Assembly (NCBI RefSeq): GCF_003533305.1
Contig: NZ_DOEH01000004.1
Coordinates: 1-64,000, forward strand
Direction: 5' to 3'
Source: Providencia sp.
Lineage (GTDB): Bacteria > Pseudomonadota > Gammaproteobacteria > Enterobacterales > Enterobacteriaceae
DNA: 64,000 nt
Part shown: positions 43,629 through 53,062 of the stretch, in pieces
Numbering within the stretch: the first letter of the stretch is position 1
Layout of the letters: each line of letters opens with the position of its first letter
Program-made: the position numbers and the translations under genes
Notes under the pieces: generated by a model
The model's input: only the letters and a program-made list of their open reading frames with translations
What the model was told of the DNA's origin: nothing
Databases searched by the model: none

Positions 43629-44735
43629 TTACAATAAAATTCTTAACATCCGGCGCAATGGCTCCGCCGCACCCCACAGTAATTGGTCACCAACCGTAAA
43701 GGCGGATAGGAAATCAGGACCCATATTTAACTTACGTAAACGACCAACTGGTGTACTCAAAGTACCCGTTACCGCAGCAGGTGTTAGTTCACGCATGGTG
43801 ATTTCACGGTCATTTGGTACAACTTTAACCCATTCATTATGAGAGGCTAATAGCTGCTCAATATCCTTCATTGGGATATCTTTTTTCAGCTTCAAGGTGA
43901 ACGCTTGGCTATGGCAACGCAATGCGCCAATACGGACACATAAGCCATCAACGGGAATGATATTACTTCCCGTTGCTAAAATTTTGTTGCTCTCTGCTTG
44001 CCCTTTCCACTCTTCACGACTTTGGCCATTTTCAAGTGCTTTATCAATCCATGGGATCAGGCTACCCGCTAATGGAACACCAAAAGCATCTGTTGGCATC
44101 GCACCGCTACGAGTGAAGTCAGTGACTTTTTTCTCAATGTCTAATATTGCAGAAGCTGGATTTTGTAGCTCTTTTACCACTTGGGTATGCAACGAGCCCA
44201 TTTGTGATAATAACTCACGCATATTACGTGCACCGGCACCAGAAGCCGCTTGATAAGTCGCAACCGATGCCCACTCAACTAGATTGTTAGTAAACAAACC
44301 ACCTAAAGACATCAACATCAGGCTTACTGTGCAGTTACCACCAACAAAGGTTTTAATACCTTTATTTAATCCATCTTGAATATGTTGATAGTTAACAGGA
44401 TCAAGAATGATAATCGCATCATCTTTCATACGCAGTGAAGATGCAGCATCAATCCAATAGCCATTCCAACCTGACTCTCTCAATTTAGGATAAACTTCAT
44501 TAGTATAATCGCCACCTTGGCAACTAATAATGATATCCAGAGCTTTTAGTGCATCAATATCAAATGCATCTTGCAATGTACTACGATGCCCACCAAAAAC
44601 AGGGGCTTCAGAACCGTGTTGCGACGTAGAAAAAAAGACCGGATGGATTACATTAAAATCACCTTCTTCAACCATCCTTTGCATTAATACGGAGCCAACC
44701 ATTCCACGCCAGCCAATCAAACCTACATTTTTCAT
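43629..44735 (-). CDS. asd: aspartate-semialdehyde dehydrogenase
   Basis: 368 residues (E. coli 367). [21 protein letters not shown] is the NADP-binding start; the catalytic Cys is in [31 protein letters not shown] and [12 protein letters not shown] are family blocks. It reduces aspartyl phosphate to the semialdehyde for lysine/diaminopimelate, threonine and methionine synthesis. The ATG at 44735 is preferred over an in-frame GTG at 44744, which lies in the AGGGTGA RBS. It is monocistronic. Confidence 0.96.
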   Translation of the reverse strand: MKNVGLIGWRGMVGSVLMQRMVEEGDFNVIHPVFFSTSQHGSEAPVFGGHRSTLQDAFDIDALKALDIIISCQGGDYTNEVYPKLRESGWNGYWIDAASSLRMKDDAIIILDPVNYQHIQDGLNKGIKTFVGGNCTVSLMLMSLGGLFTNNLVEWASVATYQAASGAGARNMRELLSQMGSLHTQVVKELQNPASAILDIEKKVTDFTRSGAMPTDAFGVPLAGSLIPWIDKALENGQSREEWKGQAESNKILATGSNIIPVDGLCVRIGALRCHSQAFTLKLKKDIPMKDIEQLLASHNEWVKVVPNDREITMRELTPAAVTGTLSTPVGRLRKLNMGPDFLSAFTVGDQLLWGAAEPLRRMLRILL

Positions 44736-45070
44736 TCTATTCACCCTGTCTGATTAAATTTTTTACCCAAAAAATCTCAAAACTCAATTTTATGCCCTTC
44801 TTCGGGACAATTGTCACTGACCTTTTAGACAACCGTTAAAATTGACACTGGAGATTTCTCAACTGTATTAAAACTGACAAAATATCAACCAGTGTGCAAG
44901 TGAATTTCATCACTAATAGTAAGAAGATTAGTAATAAAGCTAATAATGATAGAAAAACAGTTCTATGCTGTTTTCCAAATTGGAAAAATGCCTTTCGGGA
45001 TTATTCAATATATTGATGTACTAATAGTGATTAAAATTAACATCTTCTCTTCTTAGGATGCAATTTCCCC
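44736..45070. other. divergent intergenic region asd / mdtL
   Basis: About 335 bases, no gene. The asd promoter and the mdtL promoter should lie here. I see no named operator. Confidence 0.5.
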
Positions 45071-46255
45071 ATGACCAAGTATGTCCTTTTTAGCTTTTGG
45101 ATAGTGCTAATTTACCCTCTAGGGGTTGATTTGCATTTAACAGGTATCCCCCTGATTGCTGCCGAATTACATGCCAGTGAAAGTCAGCTTCATATGGCAT
45201 TTTCTATCTATTTAGCGGGTATGGCCTCCACCATGTTGATTGCTGGTTGGTGTGCCGATCACATTGGCCGCAAACCTGTAGCTTTAGTCGGTGCAGCGAT
45301 ATTTGCATTGTCATCGGTTATGGCAGGCTCATCCTCAACCACCACGATATTTTTAGCGGCTCGTTTCTTACAGGGGATTGGGGCTGGATTCTGCTATGTA
45401 GTCACATTCGCATTATTGCGTGATGTTTTATCAGCCAATACGCGAACCAAAGTATTATCTGCAATGAATGGAATTACCTGCATTGCTCCCGTCTTAGCTC
45501 CAGTCATTGGCTTTATCATTTTGCTTTTTTATCATTGGTCCGTCATGTTCTACTTTATGGCGGCTTATGCTGTACTGAGTATTATTTTTTGTTTAGCGGC
45601 AATTAAAGAAACCAAACCACTTATTAATAAAACGACAATTAATGAAGAAATAAATATTGATGAACCAAATGAAAGCTTATTGAGTCATTTCTTTATCTCT
45701 CGCTTAGTTATTTCTTGTTTTGGGATGGCCGTGATTCTGACCTATGTGAACGTGTCACCGATTATTCTAATGACTAATCTCAATTTTACGACCGGCCAAT
45801 ACTCTACAGCAATGACCTTGCTTGCGATGGTCAGTATGACAACGTCGTTCTTAATGCCAAAATTGATTTCGCTGTTTAACAGTCAATCTATTCTCTATTT
45901 CGCGCTTAGCCTTTTTTTGCTTAATGCCTTTATTTTATTTCTTTTTCTTTTTTACTTTAGCCATATTGGACTGCTATTTATCGTATTTGCTTTCTGTGGT
46001 GTTGGCTTTTCGATGCAATTTGGCATCATCATGAGCCAAGCTCTATCCCCTTTTGCAAGAAGAGCGGGGATCGCCAGCTCGGTGCTCGCCATTTCACAAC
46101 TAAGCTTCGCGTCATTTTATATTTGGTTGATGGGCTGGGTCGGGGTACAGTCTGTAAATATGCTGTTCATTATCTTACTTGCGACAGGTATTATCGGTAT
46201 CACATTATTAAAATTACCGTCTCGAGCCAGTGAAAAGGTAGCCGTCTGTGAATAA
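45071..46255 (+). CDS. mdtL: multidrug efflux MFS transporter MdtL
   Basis: 394 residues (E. coli MdtL 391), twelve membrane helices. LYPLGVDLHLTGIP-like start, AFSIYLAGMASTMLIAGWCADHIGRKP (motif A) and RFLQGIGAGFCYVVTFALLRD (motif C region) match MdtL closely. It is a proton-driven drug exporter of the Bcr/CflA group. It is coupled to yidZ by an 8-base overlap, the same pair as in E. coli, although there it lies near mnmE-tnaAB. Confidence 0.92.
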   Translation: MTKYVLFSFWIVLIYPLGVDLHLTGIPLIAAELHASESQLHMAFSIYLAGMASTMLIAGWCADHIGRKPVALVGAAIFALSSVMAGSSSTTTIFLAARFLQGIGAGFCYVVTFALLRDVLSANTRTKVLSAMNGITCIAPVLAPVIGFIILLFYHWSVMFYFMAAYAVLSIIFCLAAIKETKPLINKTTINEEINIDEPNESLLSHFFISRLVISCFGMAVILTYVNVSPIILMTNLNFTTGQYSTAMTLLAMVSMTTSFLMPKLISLFNSQSILYFALSLFLLNAFILFLFLFYFSHIGLLFIVFAFCGVGFSMQFGIIMSQALSPFARRAGIASSVLAISQLSFASFYIWLMGWVGVQSVNMLFIILLATGIIGITLLKLPSRASEKVAVCE

Positions 46256-47228
46256 GTCATTGCATCGATTAGATTTAAATTTACTGGTTATTTTGCAATA
46301 TCTGGTTGAAGAAAAGAGTGTCAGTTTAGCGGCAAAACGCCTCTCAATTACACCGTCTTCAGTCAGTAAATCTTTGGCAAAATTACGCCATTGGTTTGAT
46401 GACCCGTTATTTATTCGAAGCCCGCAAGGACTTGTTCCAACACCACTCATGAGCCGTATTGAAAAATCATTGCCTGAATTTTTAAATTTATCGAATTATA
46501 TTGCTGACATTCGTGATACCGAAAAACCGAGGGGGATCAAGTTTCGCTTGATGATGGAAGCGCCGCTCAATCTCATTATGCTACATGATTTATCATTGAA
46601 GATTTTGAATCAATACCCTGAATCATCTGTCAGTGTACGGGATTGGGAATATAATTCTCTCGCCAGTATTATGGCAGGGGATGCCGATATCGGTGTTTTA
46701 GGGCGAGAAAGCTACCATAAATCGAAAGAATCCATCAATGCTATCCCTGATATTCTCAACTTTGAAGTACTATTTATCGATAGACCTTTGGCGTTTATTC
46801 GAAAAGATCATCCCATTTTAGATGAAGAGTGGAATTTAACTAATCTATTGAAATACCCGCATATTAGTACCGAATATGGTAATCGCATTCCGTGGGCTCT
46901 AGATGATTTATTACACAGTATGGGATTAACTCGCCACGTGCATTTATCTTACTCATCATTTGAACAATCGTTATTAATGGCATCCCATTCAGGGCATTCA
47001 TTAATTGCTTGTTCTCCAGGTTATTGCCAACATTATGTTAATGAATTCCACTTGGATTTAGTCTGTCGCCCACTACCTATCGATGAAATTTTATACAAAC
47101 AATTAGAAATTCCATTTTTAATGCTTTGGCACAAACGAAATTCTTATAACTCGAAAACACAATGGTTAAGAGAACAAATTAAGAATGGCATCACCGCTTT
47201 TATTAATCCGCAACAAATTATTGACTGA
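46248..47228 (+). CDS. yidZ: LysR-family regulator YidZ
   Basis: 326 residues. The N-terminal winged helix has LDLNLLVILQYLVEEKSVSLAAKRLSITPSSVSKSLAKLR; the effector domain follows. E. coli YidZ (319) is similar and next to mdtL; it has been linked to nitric oxide resistance under anaerobic conditions. GTG start at 46248 overlaps the mdtL stop, so it is translated from the mdtL mRNA. Confidence 0.9.
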   Translation: MNKSLHRLDLNLLVILQYLVEEKSVSLAAKRLSITPSSVSKSLAKLRHWFDDPLFIRSPQGLVPTPLMSRIEKSLPEFLNLSNYIADIRDTEKPRGIKFRLMMEAPLNLIMLHDLSLKILNQYPESSVSVRDWEYNSLASIMAGDADIGVLGRESYHKSKESINAIPDILNFEVLFIDRPLAFIRKDHPILDEEWNLTNLLKYPHISTEYGNRIPWALDDLLHSMGLTRHVHLSYSSFEQSLLMASHSGHSLIACSPGYCQHYVNEFHLDLVCRPLPIDEILYKQLEIPFLMLWHKRNSYNSKTQWLREQIKNGITAFINPQQIID

Positions 47229-47236
47229 CAAAAAAA

Positions 47237-47268
47237 AGCCACTACAGAACCAATAACCTGTAATGGCT
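47237..47268 (-). terminator. terminator of rpmE2-ykgO (also near yidZ end)
   Basis: AGCCACTACAG (47237-47247) and CTGTAATGGCT (47258-47268) form a stem with one mismatch. On the minus strand TTTTTTT follows directly, so it serves the ykgO operon best; on the plus strand no T run follows. Confidence 0.8.
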
Positions 47269-47317
47269 GAACAGGACAAATATAAAGGTAGGGTATATTC
47301 AATTGAAAAAACAAAAA

Positions 47318-47458
47318 CTAACGTTTTTTCTTGCTGCCTTGCACTGCTTTAAAACGCGGATTCGTTTTGCAAATAACATACACGCGACCACGACGGCGAA
47401 CGACTTTGCAATCAGGATGGCGTTGCTTTGCTGTTTTCAATGAGCTCAATACTTTCAC
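47318..47458 (-). CDS. ykgO: 50S ribosomal protein L36, type B (zinc-independent paralogue)
   Basis: A 46-residue protein. The translation (M)[17 protein letters not shown]...[28 protein letters not shown] matches YkgO. It lacks the full Cys3His zinc ribbon of the standard L36 (RpmJ) and replaces it under zinc starvation. GTG start, 2 bases after the L31B stop. The operon is preceded by a Zur-type palindrome. Confidence 0.95.
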   Translation of the reverse strand: MKVLSSLKTAKQRHPDCKVVRRRGRVYVICKTNPRFKAVQGSKKKR

Positions 47459-47460
47459 GT

Positions 47461-47721
47461 TTATTTATCCCCTTTTGATAGAAAGCGAGCAAAACGCTTC
47501 TGGAACTGAGCCGTCTTACCTTCTTGAGAAAACATCTTTTGTTTGCCGGTATAAAACGGATGTGACTGTGAAGAGACATCTAGTGTCACATAGGGAAAAG
47601 TTTCCCCTTCATACTCAATTGTTCTTTGCGTTTGAATCGTTGAACCGACTTTAAAATAAGCATCAACACTGGTGTCGTGAAAAATAACAGTGCGATATTG
47701 TGGATGTATTCCTTGTTTCAT
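47461..47721 (-). CDS. ykgM: 50S ribosomal protein L31, type B (zinc-independent paralogue)
   Basis: 86 residues (E. coli YkgM 87). [18 protein letters not shown] and [14 protein letters not shown] are signatures. The CxxC zinc ligands of ordinary L31 are absent, so replacing L31 during zinc starvation frees zinc. The start ATG at 47721 lies 18 bases after the near-perfect Zur palindrome. It is also called rpmE2. Confidence 0.95.
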   Translation of the reverse strand: MKQGIHPQYRTVIFHDTSVDAYFKVGSTIQTQRTIEYEGETFPYVTLDVSSQSHPFYTGKQKMFSQEGKTAQFQKRFARFLSKGDK

Positions 47722-47739
47722 AATGACCACCAAATGTAA

Positions 47740-47754
47740 TGTTATAATATAACA
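47740..47754 (-). promoter_or_regulatory. predicted Zur operator
   Basis: TGTTATA-A-TATAACA is a perfect palindrome with flanks that fit the enterobacterial Zur box (GAAATGTTATA-N-TATAACATTTC). It lies just upstream of the L31B/L36B operon, a known Zur target in E. coli. Zinc-loaded Zur would block transcription. Confidence 0.88.
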
Positions 47755-47840
47755 ATATCTAATTTAAAATGATGGCGCAATCTTTTTATGTCAAAGATAA
47801 TGAAATAATATTGGGTAAGGTCAAAACAGAAAATAAAAAA

Positions 47841-47864
47841 GGCTAGTTTTTCAATTAACTAGCC
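47841..47864 (-). terminator. yagU terminator
   Basis: GGCTAGTT (47841-47848) and AACTAGCC (47857-47864). On the minus strand TTTTTTATTTT follows the stem. Confidence 0.85.
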
Positions 47865-47899
47865 TTTTGCGCTAATGAGTTTCATGACTAACGTTTAAA

Positions 47900-48460
47900 T
47901 TATCGATAACTCTGTGATAGCGATACTTCAGGATCTGGCTGATGAGTAATACGATTTCTTAAATCTCTTCGAATAATTTCAATCGACCAAAACCAGACAA
48001 CGTGTCCAAATATCTCAGAAAAATATTCATCGAATGGCAATTCAGATAACGGTGGCGTTAAATTTAATAATGGGAAGCTCACACCGTGAACCGCGACGGT
48101 TGCCAGCAACCCCGCCATCGCCCCTTGCCACATTTTCACCTTTGGAAAAATCTCAGCCACTAAACAATATCCAATGGCAAATACCAATGAAAATAAAATA
48201 TGCGTTATCATCACAGGGTTAATAATGTGTTCTGAAAAAGTATAAACCGTTGCAGTTGGATCAATACCAAGGTAGTCACGCAAAAAAAGGAACGGGGGAT
48301 TAAATTCATCCCTTCCTCCGGTAAAAGTTCTTGGTGGGAAAGGAACCTCTGCTCCCCATTTCACAAAAGCGGAAACAATCCCCCCGATAATGCCGACAAA
48401 AAAAGCCACACCATATCGACGACGATACTTTTCAGTCGTATAAAAAAAACCATTTGACAT
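47900..48460 (-). CDS. yagU: YagU family inner-membrane protein (DUF1440)
   Basis: 186 residues (E. coli YagU 204). [32 protein letters not shown] and [28 protein letters not shown] match YagU closely. Three or four membrane helices. E. coli YagU has been linked to acid resistance; the biochemical role is unknown. A stretch between about 40 and 60 is shorter than in E. coli. Monocistronic. Confidence 0.9.
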   Translation of the reverse strand: MSNGFFYTTEKYRRRYGVAFFVGIIGGIVSAFVKWGAEVPFPPRTFTGGRDEFNPPFLFLRDYLGIDPTATVYTFSEHIINPVMITHILFSLVFAIGYCLVAEIFPKVKMWQGAMAGLLATVAVHGVSFPLLNLTPPLSELPFDEYFSEIFGHVVWFWSIEIIRRDLRNRITHQPDPEVSLSQSYR

Positions 48461-48739
48461 AAATCACCACTATTTAACTTAAGTTAATTGTTATTTATTT
48501 AACATCGTTTTTAAATGATTGGCAAATGACGAGTATCAATAAAAAGATAATCACTGAAAATAAATAAAAAGAGGTGTTTTAAAGCGTGGTCTTGTCATAT
48601 AACTAAAATAAATATCAAAACGATAATTTAACCCACGGAAAACTTTTGTATAATTGAAGGATTGCACACCATCATTTATTATTTATCAAATAGATAGACA
48701 ACTATCCATGATAAATATAACCATAAAGGGAAGATGACA

Positions 48740-49651
48740 ATGTATTACGGCTTTGACATGGGTGGAACAAAAATCGAGCTTGCTGTATTCGATCAAGCAC
48801 TAAATCAAGTATGGCAAAAACGCGTACCAACACCCAAAGAGGACTATCATGCTCTTCTTAATACTTTTCGTGATTTAACCGCAGAAGCAGATGAGAAATT
48901 CAATTGCCAAGGGAAAATTGGCATTGGCGTTCCTGGCATCGTAAACCAAGCAGAAGGTACGGTATTTACAACCAATGTTCCCGCCGCTCAATACAAACCC
49001 TTGATTCATGATTTAGCCAATATATTGCAGCGTCCTGTTAAAGTTGAAAATGATGCTAACTGCTTTGCGTTATCTGAAGCTTGGGACCCCGAATTTAAAC
49101 GTTACCCAACCGTGCTTGGCCTGATTTTAGGGACTGGTGTAGGCGGTGGTTTTATCATCAATGGCAAAGTGTTATCAGGTAAAAATGGCATTGCCGGTGA
49201 AATCGGTCATATGAACCTCAGTGTTCGCGCCTCAAAACTGTTAGGCGATACTGTACCCGAAATCACTTGTGGTTGTGGTCAAACTGCCTGCTTTGAAACC
49301 TATCTATCAGGCCCAGGCTTTGAACGTATTTATGCTGCATTTACCGGTGAAAAACGCTCTGCCATCGAAATAATTCAGCTTTATAAGCAAGGTGAGACCC
49401 AAGCAAAACAGCATGTTGAACGCTACATGTCAGTACTAGGCATGTTTATGGGACAAGTTGTTACCGTCTTTGACCCTGATTTAGTGGTTATTGGTGGCGG
49501 GCTATCTCAATTTGAAGCTATCTATCAACTGCTCCCTGAAGTCCTGCCACAATATCTCTATGGCATTGCGACATTACCAGCCATTGAAAAAGCGCGCTAT
49601 GGTGATTCAGGTGGTGCAAGAGGAGCTGCTTTTTTAAATTTAATTGATTAA
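48740..49651 (+). CDS. nagK: N-acetyl-D-glucosamine kinase NagK
   Basis: 303 residues, the E. coli length. ROK-family signatures: DMGGTKIELAVFD (ATP), LGTGVGGGFI, GEIGHMN and the zinc-binding CGCGQTACFE. It phosphorylates GlcNAc salvaged from peptidoglycan or chitin to GlcNAc-6-phosphate. The ATG at 48740 is spaced 6 bases from GGGAAG; the ATG at 48734 touches that RBS. Monocistronic. Confidence 0.92.
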   Translation: MYYGFDMGGTKIELAVFDQALNQVWQKRVPTPKEDYHALLNTFRDLTAEADEKFNCQGKIGIGVPGIVNQAEGTVFTTNVPAAQYKPLIHDLANILQRPVKVENDANCFALSEAWDPEFKRYPTVLGLILGTGVGGGFIINGKVLSGKNGIAGEIGHMNLSVRASKLLGDTVPEITCGCGQTACFETYLSGPGFERIYAAFTGEKRSAIEIIQLYKQGETQAKQHVERYMSVLGMFMGQVVTVFDPDLVVIGGGLSQFEAIYQLLPEVLPQYLYGIATLPAIEKARYGDSGGARGAAFLNLID

Positions 49652-49665
49652 TCAATAAATAAGTA

Positions 49666-49699
49666 TGCACTCTGTTTTATTTTTTAATGCCAGAGTGCA
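49666..49699 (+). terminator. nagK terminator
   Basis: TGCACTCTG (49666-49674) and CAGAGTGCA (49691-49699) followed by ATTTTTT; the loop is a 16-base T-rich stretch. Confidence 0.85.
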
Positions 49700-49754
49700 A
49701 TTTTTTATAACGAAATTTCGTCTGAAAATAAAATAAAGCGCCCCTCTTTATTGA

Positions 49755-49773
49755 TAGTGATTATCATTTGCAC
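49755..49773. promoter_or_regulatory. Fur-box-like sequence upstream of yqiJ
   Basis: GATAGTGATTATCATTTGC matches 15 of 19 bases of GATAATGATAATCATTATC by eye. It lies 213 bases before the yqiJ start. If a promoter overlaps it, the four-gene yqiJK cluster would be iron-regulated. Confidence 0.45.
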
Positions 49774-49985
49774 TAAATCAGTGTTAACATCACGCCAATC
49801 AATCACGTTAAATCATAACATTTAACTCAAAATCGCAGCTTTTAATTATTGATTAAAATCATCGAGATAACATTAGAGATTTGTCCGATACAGCAAATTA
49901 TTAGAAACGATATTATTAAGTTATATGATTAAATTAACGGTGCCCTAATAAAATAAAGTCCACGTTAAATTAAGAGAAAAATTCT

Positions 49986-50636
49986 ATGAGTTTGTTTTTT
50001 CAAAACAGCCTAGCTTTTCCCACTATTATTTTTAGCGGCCTGCTAATTATTGTCCTATTTTACTGGCTTTGTGCGGCCTTTGGCTTATTAGATATTGACC
50101 TATTTAACGTCGATACCGCAGTCGATGGCGGACTAGATGGTAATAGCATAGACGCCACAGGCTTCGCTGGTTGGTTAACTAAATTGGGGCTAGCCGGTAT
50201 CCCGGTGACCATTATTTTAACGCTATTCACGCTTTTTGGCTGGACGATCACCTACTTCTGTGTGCATTTATTTATTCGATTTATTGATACAAATTTGCTG
50301 CGCTATCTCGTCGGTTTCGCCGTCTTTGCCATCACGCTATTTATCGCTCTTCATCTGACTGCACTTTGCCTCAGACCTGTCCGTAATAAATTGAAGAGCC
50401 TAAACAAACCTAAAACCGTCCATCAATTAATCGGTCAACTCGCCACAGTTCGCTCAGGAGAAGTCACTGAACACAAAGGTGAAGCAATTTTAGAAGATGG
50501 AGGCGCAGGTTTGATTTTACAGATCCGCGCTTCATCAATAGACAATATTAAACGAGGTGATCGCGTCGTTATCATTAGCTATGACGCGCAATCTCACAGT
50601 TATCAAGTTGTGACCGAAGATGAATTTCGTCATTGA
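49986..50636 (+). CDS. yqiJ: YqiJ family NfeD-like membrane protein (OB-fold)
   Basis: 216 residues (E. coli YqiJ 209). Three membrane regions (about 10-35, 60-90 and 95-130) and a C-terminal OB-fold-like domain (about 145-216: LIGQLATVRSGEVTEHKGEAIL...GDRVVIISYD) as in NfeD proteins. NfeD-type proteins pair with stomatin/flotillin (SPFH) partners at the membrane. Here the next gene is the flotillin YqiK. Unlike long NfeD proteins it has no ClpP-like protease domain. First gene of the yqiJ-yqiK-ATPase-rhomboid cluster. Confidence 0.85.
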   Translation: MSLFFQNSLAFPTIIFSGLLIIVLFYWLCAAFGLLDIDLFNVDTAVDGGLDGNSIDATGFAGWLTKLGLAGIPVTIILTLFTLFGWTITYFCVHLFIRFIDTNLLRYLVGFAVFAITLFIALHLTALCLRPVRNKLKSLNKPKTVHQLIGQLATVRSGEVTEHKGEAILEDGGAGLILQIRASSIDNIKRGDRVVIISYDAQSHSYQVVTEDEFRH

Positions 50637-50711
50637 TAAAACACGAAATAACGTCTCACTCATAAATAATATTAAAAATGACGATCTCGTCAGAACCTAC
50701 GGAGAATTAAC

Positions 50712-52913
50712 ATGGATTTGGCTGCTTTAATGCCTTTTTTAACCATTATTGGAGGGATAATCCTAGTTATTTTAGGGTTCTTTGGTCTATTCAAAGCCTT
50801 CTATATTAAAGTACCACAAGGCACGGCGCTGATAGTTAACGATATGTCATCGCAACCCAAAGTTCACTTCACAGGGGCGCTGGTTTATCCGGTTATCTAT
50901 AAAAAAGAGTTTATGCGCATTTCTCTTTTGACATTAGAAGTTGACCGCCGTGGTAAAGATGGTTTGATTTGTCATGATAACCTACGTGCAGATATCACCG
51001 TCGCCTTCTATTTACGCGTGAATGAAACCACAGAAGATGTCCTTAAGGTCGCCAAAGCAATTGGTGTCGAACGTGCATCAGACCACAATGCCGTTAGCGC
51101 GCTATTTAGTGCGAAATTCTCTGAGGCATTAAAAACGGTTGGTAAACAACTTGATTTATCGACCTTATTTGAAAATAGGCAAGACTTTCGCGACCGTATT
51201 GTCGATGTCATCGGTAAAGATTTAAACGGTTATGCGCTCGAAGATGTGGCGATTGATTATTTAGAACAAACGCCAAAATCAGCGCTTGATCCAAACAATA
51301 TTTTTGACTCTGAAGGTATTCGTAAGATTACTGAAATTACCGCTATTCATAACATCGAAACCAACCAAAAAGAACGTGACCAAGAACTGGCTATTCAAAA
51401 GAAAAATGTTGAGACCCGTGAAGCTAGCTTGGCATTAGAACGTCAACAAGCAGACGCAGAAGCGCGTCAAAAACGTGAAATTGACAATATTCGTTCTCGT
51501 GAAACCGCAGAAACGTTACGAGTACAAGAAGAAGAACGTTTAAAATCTGAGCAAGCTAGAATTCAAACCCAACAAGAAATTGATATTCGTGAAGAAAATC
51601 GGATGCGTGAGGTTGAAGTCGCTCAACAAAACCGGACTCGTGCTGTCGCTATCGAAGAAGAACGCGTCACTCGTGCTCGTGATCTTGAAATTGTCGCACG
51701 TGAGCGTGAAGTCGAATTACAACGCATTGAAAAAGAAAAAGCATTGGAAGAAGAGCGTAAAAATATTTCCAGTGTAATTCGTGAGCGCGTTGTGGTTGAA
51801 AAAAGTGTCGCACAAGAAGAAGAACGAATTAAAGAAGTTCGTGAAATTTCAGAAGCTGACCGTTTAAGACAAGTCACTGTTATTAATGCCCAAGCTGAAG
51901 CAGAAGAGTTAATGGTTCGCCAAGTGAAAAAAGCTGAGGCAGACGAAGCTAGTGCTAAACACAGAGCCGAAGAAATCAGCACCATGGCTCAAGCTGAACT
52001 TGAAGCTTCCGCTAAACAAGCCGAAGCCAAAAAACGCTTAGCAGAAGGTATTGAAGCTGAACATGCCGCAATAGGCCTTGCAGAAGCTCGCGTTCGCCAA
52101 GTCACTGCCGAAGCTGAAGAAAAAGAAGGTTTAGTTCAAGCCAATATCACCGCTGAAAAATTATTAGCAGAAGCGCGTGGATTAAAAGAGAAAGGCTTAT
52201 CCGAAGCGCAAGTCATGGAAGCCAAAGCGCAAGCCGAGCAGCAACAAGGCCTTGCGGAAGCGAAAATTTTAGAAGAAAAACTGATCGCCCAAGCTCGAGG
52301 GGACGAACAACAAGCCAATGCGAAAGAAAAATTGGGTCTTGCTGACGCTAAAGTACTAGAAGAAAAACTTGCAGCACAAGCACGCGGTGAAGGCCAGTTA
52401 GGTTCAGCGCAAGCCGAAGTTATCCGCCAGCGCTTGAAAGCTGAGGCAGATGGTTTAACCGATAAATTCAAATCAATGGATCACCTCAGTGATACCGCAC
52501 GCGCTCACGAAGAGTTCCGTATGCGCCTTGAGAAAGAATTTGAACAATCTATGGCTTCAATTGAAGCTAATAAAGAAATTGCTCGCGAGCAAGCGGATGT
52601 ATTGGCGGCAGCACTGACCAAAACCAATATTGAAATTGTGGGTGGCGATGGCAGCTTCTTCAATACCTTCTCTAAAGCACTTAGCTTAGGAAAAGCGGTA
52701 GATGGCTTTATGGATAAAAGCAGCTTTGCCAAAGAAAATTTTGAAAAACTAGTCAATCGCAGCACCGAAGGTAAAAAAATTGATGTTGCAGAATTACTGA
52801 AAAATCCAGAGGTTCAAGATTTAATCAACGGATTTATGGCGGCAAAAGGTGTGGGTCAGCTAGCAAAAACGGTGGCAGCAAAACCAATTCCACCGGCAGA
52901 TGATCAACTCTAA
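50712..52913 (+). CDS. yqiK: flotillin-like SPFH/Band 7 protein YqiK, enlarged
   Basis: 733 residues, about 180 more than E. coli YqiK as I recall it (553). An N-terminal membrane anchor (LTIIGGIILVILGFFGLFKAF, about 8-30) precedes the SPFH domain (about 35-215: VPQGTALIVND, LEVDRRGKDGLICHDNLRADITVAF). A very long Glu/Ala/Lys/Gln-rich coiled coil follows to about 640, with near-repeats such as LAEAKILEEKLIAQARG and LADAKVLEEKLAAQARG. A C-terminal cap (LTKTNIEIVGGDGSFFN, then LLKNPEVQDLINGFMAAKG) is typical of bacterial flotillins. Flotillins oligomerise and organise membrane microdomains. The hairpin at 52931-52953 follows. Confidence 0.9.
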   Translation: MDLAALMPFLTIIGGIILVILGFFGLFKAFYIKVPQGTALIVNDMSSQPKVHFTGALVYPVIYKKEFMRISLLTLEVDRRGKDGLICHDNLRADITVAFYLRVNETTEDVLKVAKAIGVERASDHNAVSALFSAKFSEALKTVGKQLDLSTLFENRQDFRDRIVDVIGKDLNGYALEDVAIDYLEQTPKSALDPNNIFDSEGIRKITEITAIHNIETNQKERDQELAIQKKNVETREASLALERQQADAEARQKREIDNIRSRETAETLRVQEEERLKSEQARIQTQQEIDIREENRMREVEVAQQNRTRAVAIEEERVTRARDLEIVAREREVELQRIEKEKALEEERKNISSVIRERVVVEKSVAQEEERIKEVREISEADRLRQVTVINAQAEAEELMVRQVKKAEADEASAKHRAEEISTMAQAELEASAKQAEAKKRLAEGIEAEHAAIGLAEARVRQVTAEAEEKEGLVQANITAEKLLAEARGLKEKGLSEAQVMEAKAQAEQQQGLAEAKILEEKLIAQARGDEQQANAKEKLGLADAKVLEEKLAAQARGEGQLGSAQAEVIRQRLKAEADGLTDKFKSMDHLSDTARAHEEFRMRLEKEFEQSMASIEANKEIAREQADVLAAALTKTNIEIVGGDGSFFNTFSKALSLGKAVDGFMDKSSFAKENFEKLVNRSTEGKKIDVAELLKNPEVQDLINGFMAAKGVGQLAKTVAAKPIPPADDQL

Positions 52914-52930
52914 TTAATGCATATTTAAAG

Positions 52931-52953
52931 GCATATCCCGTTAGGGAATGCCT
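52931..52953 (+). terminator. hairpin after yqiK
   Basis: GGCAT-A-TCCC pairs with GGGA-A-TGCC around GTTA, followed by TTGTATT. It could partly terminate between yqiK and the ATPase gene. Confidence 0.55.
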
Positions 52954-52970
52954 TGTATTAATGTTTAGTT

Positions 52971-53029
52971 ATACCTAAAACAATCCAAGCTACATAACTA
53001 AATACATGTAGCTTGCAACTAACGGGTAT
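52971..53029. repeat. imperfect palindromic repeat upstream of the giant ATPase gene
   Basis: Ends ATACC (52971-52975) and GGTAT (53025-53029); inner perfect arms AAGCTACAT (52987-52995) and ATGTAGCTT (53006-53014). Overall layout and sequence (ATACC-TAAAACAATCCAAGC) resemble the element at 28943-29010 and a common enterobacterial intergenic palindrome. It lies 33 bases before the ATPase start, in what would be its leader. Confidence 0.6.
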
Positions 53030-53062
53030 GACTCGTTCAAAGCCAAGGAAATTCGTTATACC

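Larger units (their letters stand above)
49652..49985 (+). other. intergenic region between nagK and yqiJ
   Basis: About 330 bases. It holds the nagK terminator (49666-49699), a Fur-box-like sequence (49755-49773) and AT-rich sequence running up to yqiJ. I looked for a RyhB-like iron RNA after the Fur-like box and saw no GC-rich terminator stem. Confidence 0.55.

Noticed and set aside
47331..47654. 107-codon plus-strand frame
   Set aside because: It is antisense to the genuine L36B and L31B genes and resembles nothing.
49755..49985. RyhB-like iron-responsive small RNA after the Fur-like box
   Set aside because: No conserved RyhB core and no GC-rich terminator stem follows.
51623..52765. Long serine/alanine-rich antisense frames
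   Set aside because: They are reverse-strand shadows of the low-complexity coiled coil of yqiK.
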